From Flavihumibacter sp. (GTDB lineage: Bacteria; Bacteroidota; Bacteroidia; Chitinophagales; Chitinophagaceae), in contig JALOMU010000218.1 of NCBI GenBank assembly GCA_025455285.1, positions 1 through 8,178 on the forward strand: DNA of 8,178 bases, in the 5' to 3' direction. Position 1 is the first letter of the stretch. Every line of letters starts with the position of its first letter. Of this stretch, positions 6,080 through 8,178 are shown one piece after another. The notes beneath the pieces were generated by a model. It saw nothing but the letters and a program-made list of their open reading frames with translations, searched no databases and was not told the origin of the DNA. The position numbers and the translations under genes were made by a program.

Positions 6080-7294
6080 ATGATTAATATATGTAGTATT
6101 CTGCTTACAGTCTTTTGTATTTCTTCTTTATTCGATAACAAATCGATACGATCAACTACCAAAATAGAAGAATATACGAATACAATTCAGGTAAACAGGT
6201 TATTATCCAATCATCCGCTAACTACAGATTTGTTATCGGTTTTTACAAGAACAAAAATCAATACTGACACTATCAGAAACTATTCAGCACCAAAATGGAC
6301 AAAGCTCAGTACTGAAAGCTACCCTGGGAAGCAAGATGATATCTGTTTTATAAATGAGCAAAAAGGATGGTATGTAAATGGAGGGGGGAATATTTACAAA
6401 ACCATTGATGGCGGGGAGACCTGGGCAAAATGTTTTACTAAACCCGGCACCTTCTTTCGATGCATCGCCTTCCTGGATTCACTGAATGGCTTTGCGGGCA
6501 ATGTAGGAACGGATTATTTCCCGAATGTGCAGGATACGATCCCTCTTTATCAAACCAATGATGGAGGTTATTCCTGGAAACCGGTATCTTATGAAGGTCC
6601 TGCTGTAAAAGGCTTGTGCGCCATAGATATTGTCAGAGAGCAATACATCAATCATGGTTCTATCGCCTACCGGCATTCGATTTACGCAGTAGGTCGTGTT
6701 GGCAGTCCGGCAATGTTACTGATTTCAGAAGATGAGGGGAAATCATTCCGCTCACAATCCATGATGACTGAATGCAAAATGCTTTTTGATATTGATATGT
6801 TCAATAAAAAGGAAGGAATTGTTTGTGCCGCTTCTCATGAAGACATTTCTCAGTCCAATGCAGTCATCCTCTTTACAAAAGATGGAGGCAAGACTTGGGA
6901 GAAAAGATATCAATCTGGCCGCCCTTATGAAACCACCTGGAAAGTATCTTTCCCCACCCGGGATACCGGATATGTAACCATACAGCATTATAACCCCGAC
7001 CGGTCCACTACCAAACAACGTATAGCCAAAACAGTAGATGGAGGACGTACCTGGAAAGAACTCGACTTATGTGATGATTATACTGCGAGGGAATTTGGAA
7101 TAGGTTTTATTAATGGACAGGTCGGATATGTGGGAACTATGAACTCTGGATACCAGACTCGCAACGGGGGCATGAGCTGGGAAAAAATCGACCTCGGCAG
7201 AGCTTGTAATAAAATCAGAATCTACAAAAATCCACAAGGTAGAACCTATGGATATGCCATAGGTGTGGATGTTTTTAAACTTTCAACTCAATAA
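6080..7294 (+). CDS. Exported Asp-box (BNR/Ycf48-like) beta-propeller protein
   Basis: A 404-residue protein with a hydrophobic N-terminus (about 3-17) that may be a signal peptide, a poorly conserved region to about 70, then a repeat region. Six Asp-box motifs (S/T-x-D-x-G-x-T-W type) lie at about 108-115 (TIDGGETW), 159-166 (TNDGGYSW), 216-223 (SEDEGKSF), 266-273 (TKDGGKTW), 318-325 (TVDGGRTW) and 360-367 (TRNGGMSW). They are 42-57 residues apart, which is the spacing of blades in a beta-propeller; the third and sixth are degenerate. The nearest known families are sialidase-type BNR repeats and the Ycf48/Hcf136 photosystem assembly factors. No sialidase active-site pattern is seen, and a binding or scaffolding role is more likely than catalysis. 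The gene starts 20 nt after the lipocalin-like gene and its stop is 1 nt before the next start. Confidence 0.82.
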   Translation: MINICSILLTVFCISSLFDNKSIRSTTKIEEYTNTIQVNRLLSNHPLTTDLLSVFTRTKINTDTIRNYSAPKWTKLSTESYPGKQDDICFINEQKGWYVNGGGNIYKTIDGGETWAKCFTKPGTFFRCIAFLDSLNGFAGNVGTDYFPNVQDTIPLYQTNDGGYSWKPVSYEGPAVKGLCAIDIVREQYINHGSIAYRHSIYAVGRVGSPAMLLISEDEGKSFRSQSMMTECKMLFDIDMFNKKEGIVCAASHEDISQSNAVILFTKDGGKTWEKRYQSGRPYETTWKVSFPTRDTGYVTIQHYNPDRSTTKQRIAKTVDGGRTWKELDLCDDYTAREFGIGFINGQVGYVGTMNSGYQTRNGGMSWEKIDLGRACNKIRIYKNPQGRTYGYAIGVDVFKLSTQ

Positions 7295-7295
7295 G

Positions 7296-7535
7296 ATGAC
7301 TTATACCAACTCGTATAACAAACTGATTTATGGTGGATTTTTGTTACTGGGGCTCTATTTTCTATTAATCAAAAAAGATCCCGGTGAGGCAATTATTTAC
7401 TTGGGTATTGCCTTGATCGGAGACCCTTTTGATCAGGAAAAGAGCTGGTCAGCGCGACCATTGTATCAGAGAATCTGGCTTATTTTGCATTTAGTGCTGT
7501 TATTTGCAACTATAGCATATTCCTTGCTAAAATAA
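7296..7535 (+). CDS. Small hypothetical membrane protein
   Basis: A 79-residue protein with two clear hydrophobic helices (about 8-25 and 59-77) and a moderately hydrophobic middle (33-43), ending in a short basic tail. The loop DPFDQEKSW and PLYQRIWLILHL are its most distinctive parts. I recall similar short proteins in Bacteroidota but no name or function. The frame is open from 7263, but the ATG at 7296 is preferred: it comes 1 nt after the stop codon of the Asp-box gene, which suggests translational coupling, and the extra 11 residues would lie inside that gene. It ends 1 nt from the end of the convergent nuclease gene. Confidence 0.72.
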   Translation: MTYTNSYNKLIYGGFLLLGLYFLLIKKDPGEAIIYLGIALIGDPFDQEKSWSARPLYQRIWLILHLVLLFATIAYSLLK

Positions 7536-7536
7536 A

Positions 7537-8026
7537 TTATCGCTTCCTCCAATTCCAGGGCGGAGTTGGATGGGTGTCTTTCCAAAGACCAACTTTTATG
7601 GCCCTGGCATTCTTTTCCAGGACAGCATATTCCTGGTTTGAAGAGTACTTAATGAAGTGCCAGGCTAATCCGGCCTTTGACCAATTCCTTGTTTATATTC
7701 AGGCCCCGTGCGTTTATAACTTCCCCGATCAGGCGCTTGTTTCTGTCCACCTCATTTTTGTGCAGCACCCGGACAGTCTGCCCGAAACACTTATCCGACG
7801 TAAATTTTTTTGCTTGCGCTCCGAAGGGTTGTTGCTTCCGGATTTCCGGGCAATCAATATGTTCCAGCCTTATTCGCAATGGCTTGTTGTTGTAAAAAAT
7901 ATCAATTGTATCTCCATCTGTTACGCCAATCACTTTTCCGGTAAGATAGGCAGGGTATTGGTCCTTTTCACTTGGAATGGACAGCAAACAGGAAAGCACA
8001 GTTAATAGAAGGTAAGCAAACTGCAT
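7537..8026 (-). pseudogene. Thermonuclease (SNase-like) with a one-base frameshift
   Basis: The N-terminal frame (8026 to 7649) gives a signal-like hydrophobic start (5-17) and most of a staphylococcal-nuclease (SNase) domain: VTDGDTI (D37), RLEHIDCPE (R53, D58, E61) and DRNKRLIGEV with R98. These match the Ca-binding and catalytic residues of the family (D21, R35, D40, E43, R87 of staphylococcal nuclease). After ELVK (114-117) this frame soon stops. A shift by one base at the GGCC near 7672-7675 restores the expected ending: AGLAWHFIKY, then LEKNARAIKVGLWKDTHP, PPWNW and a TAA at 7537-7539. The span is 490 nt; removing one base gives 163 whole codons, so a single-base insertion explains everything. 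Without the C-terminal helix the domain is unlikely to fold. The intact gene would encode an exported DNA/RNA endonuclease of 162 residues. A sequencing error is a real alternative. The gene is convergent with the membrane protein gene. Confidence 0.85.
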
Positions 8027-8178
8027 GTATGGTTAAATAGCGTACGGTTCGAATTTAATCAAGAATCCTGACCTTTAAGGAACTTGTTCTTTTACTGCTA
8101 AAACCATCAGCCATGGTCTCCAATAAGAAATCAATCAACGAATGGGGCTGAGTGCGCATTTGGAGGGCATTTTAAACG

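Noticed and set aside
7574..8005. 143-residue plus-strand ORF across the nuclease gene
   Set aside because: The minus strand has all SNase motifs in two frames joined by one base, which accounts for the whole region.

Overview
The window looks like a piece of a Bacteroidota chromosome, most likely from the Chitinophagales/Sphingobacteriales side of the phylum. The reasons are the AT-leaning base composition, lipoproteins with acidic residues after the lipid-anchor cysteine, a cAMP-site-less Crp/Fnr regulator, a LytS-type kinase paired with a LytTR regulator, and DUF1905/YdeI, YCII, DoxX and Asp-box proteins of the kind common in that phylum. No rRNA, tRNA, CRISPR array, insertion sequence or phage gene was seen.

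Left part (1-1838, all minus strand): two adjacent lipoprotein genes 9 nt apart (511-1239, then 1-501, which runs off the left edge), preceded by a YdeI/OmpD-associated (DUF1905) protein gene at 1359-1838. The 1-501 gene is broken: its conserved continuation lies in another frame, and a segment of the carboxypeptidase-like fold appears to be missing at the junction near 305-318.

Middle part (1882-5534, plus strand): a Crp/Fnr-family regulator divergent from the YdeI gene, a YCII-related protein, a DoxX-like membrane protein, a shortened VOC (glyoxalase-fold) protein, then a two-component pair. The pair is a four-helix LytS-type histidine kinase and a LytTR response regulator whose genes overlap by 4 nt.

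Right part (5628-8026): a compact plus-strand cluster of a secreted lipocalin-like protein, a six-Asp-box (BNR/Ycf48-like) exported protein and a 79-residue membrane protein. It meets tail-to-tail, with 1 nt between, a minus-strand thermonuclease (SNase) gene. The nuclease gene carries a one-base frameshift that removes its conserved C-terminus.

There is no intergenic stretch over 300 bases. The most useful observations are three lesions in 8 kb (deletion plus frameshift, one-base insertion, in-frame deletion) and a paired repeat at 5541-5571, just downstream of the LytTR regulator, that could be its operator. I did not find convincing evidence of a novel multi-gene system; this is mostly ordinary accessory Bacteroidota gene content. 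Family assignments are from reading the translated sequences and memory of the families, not from database searches.
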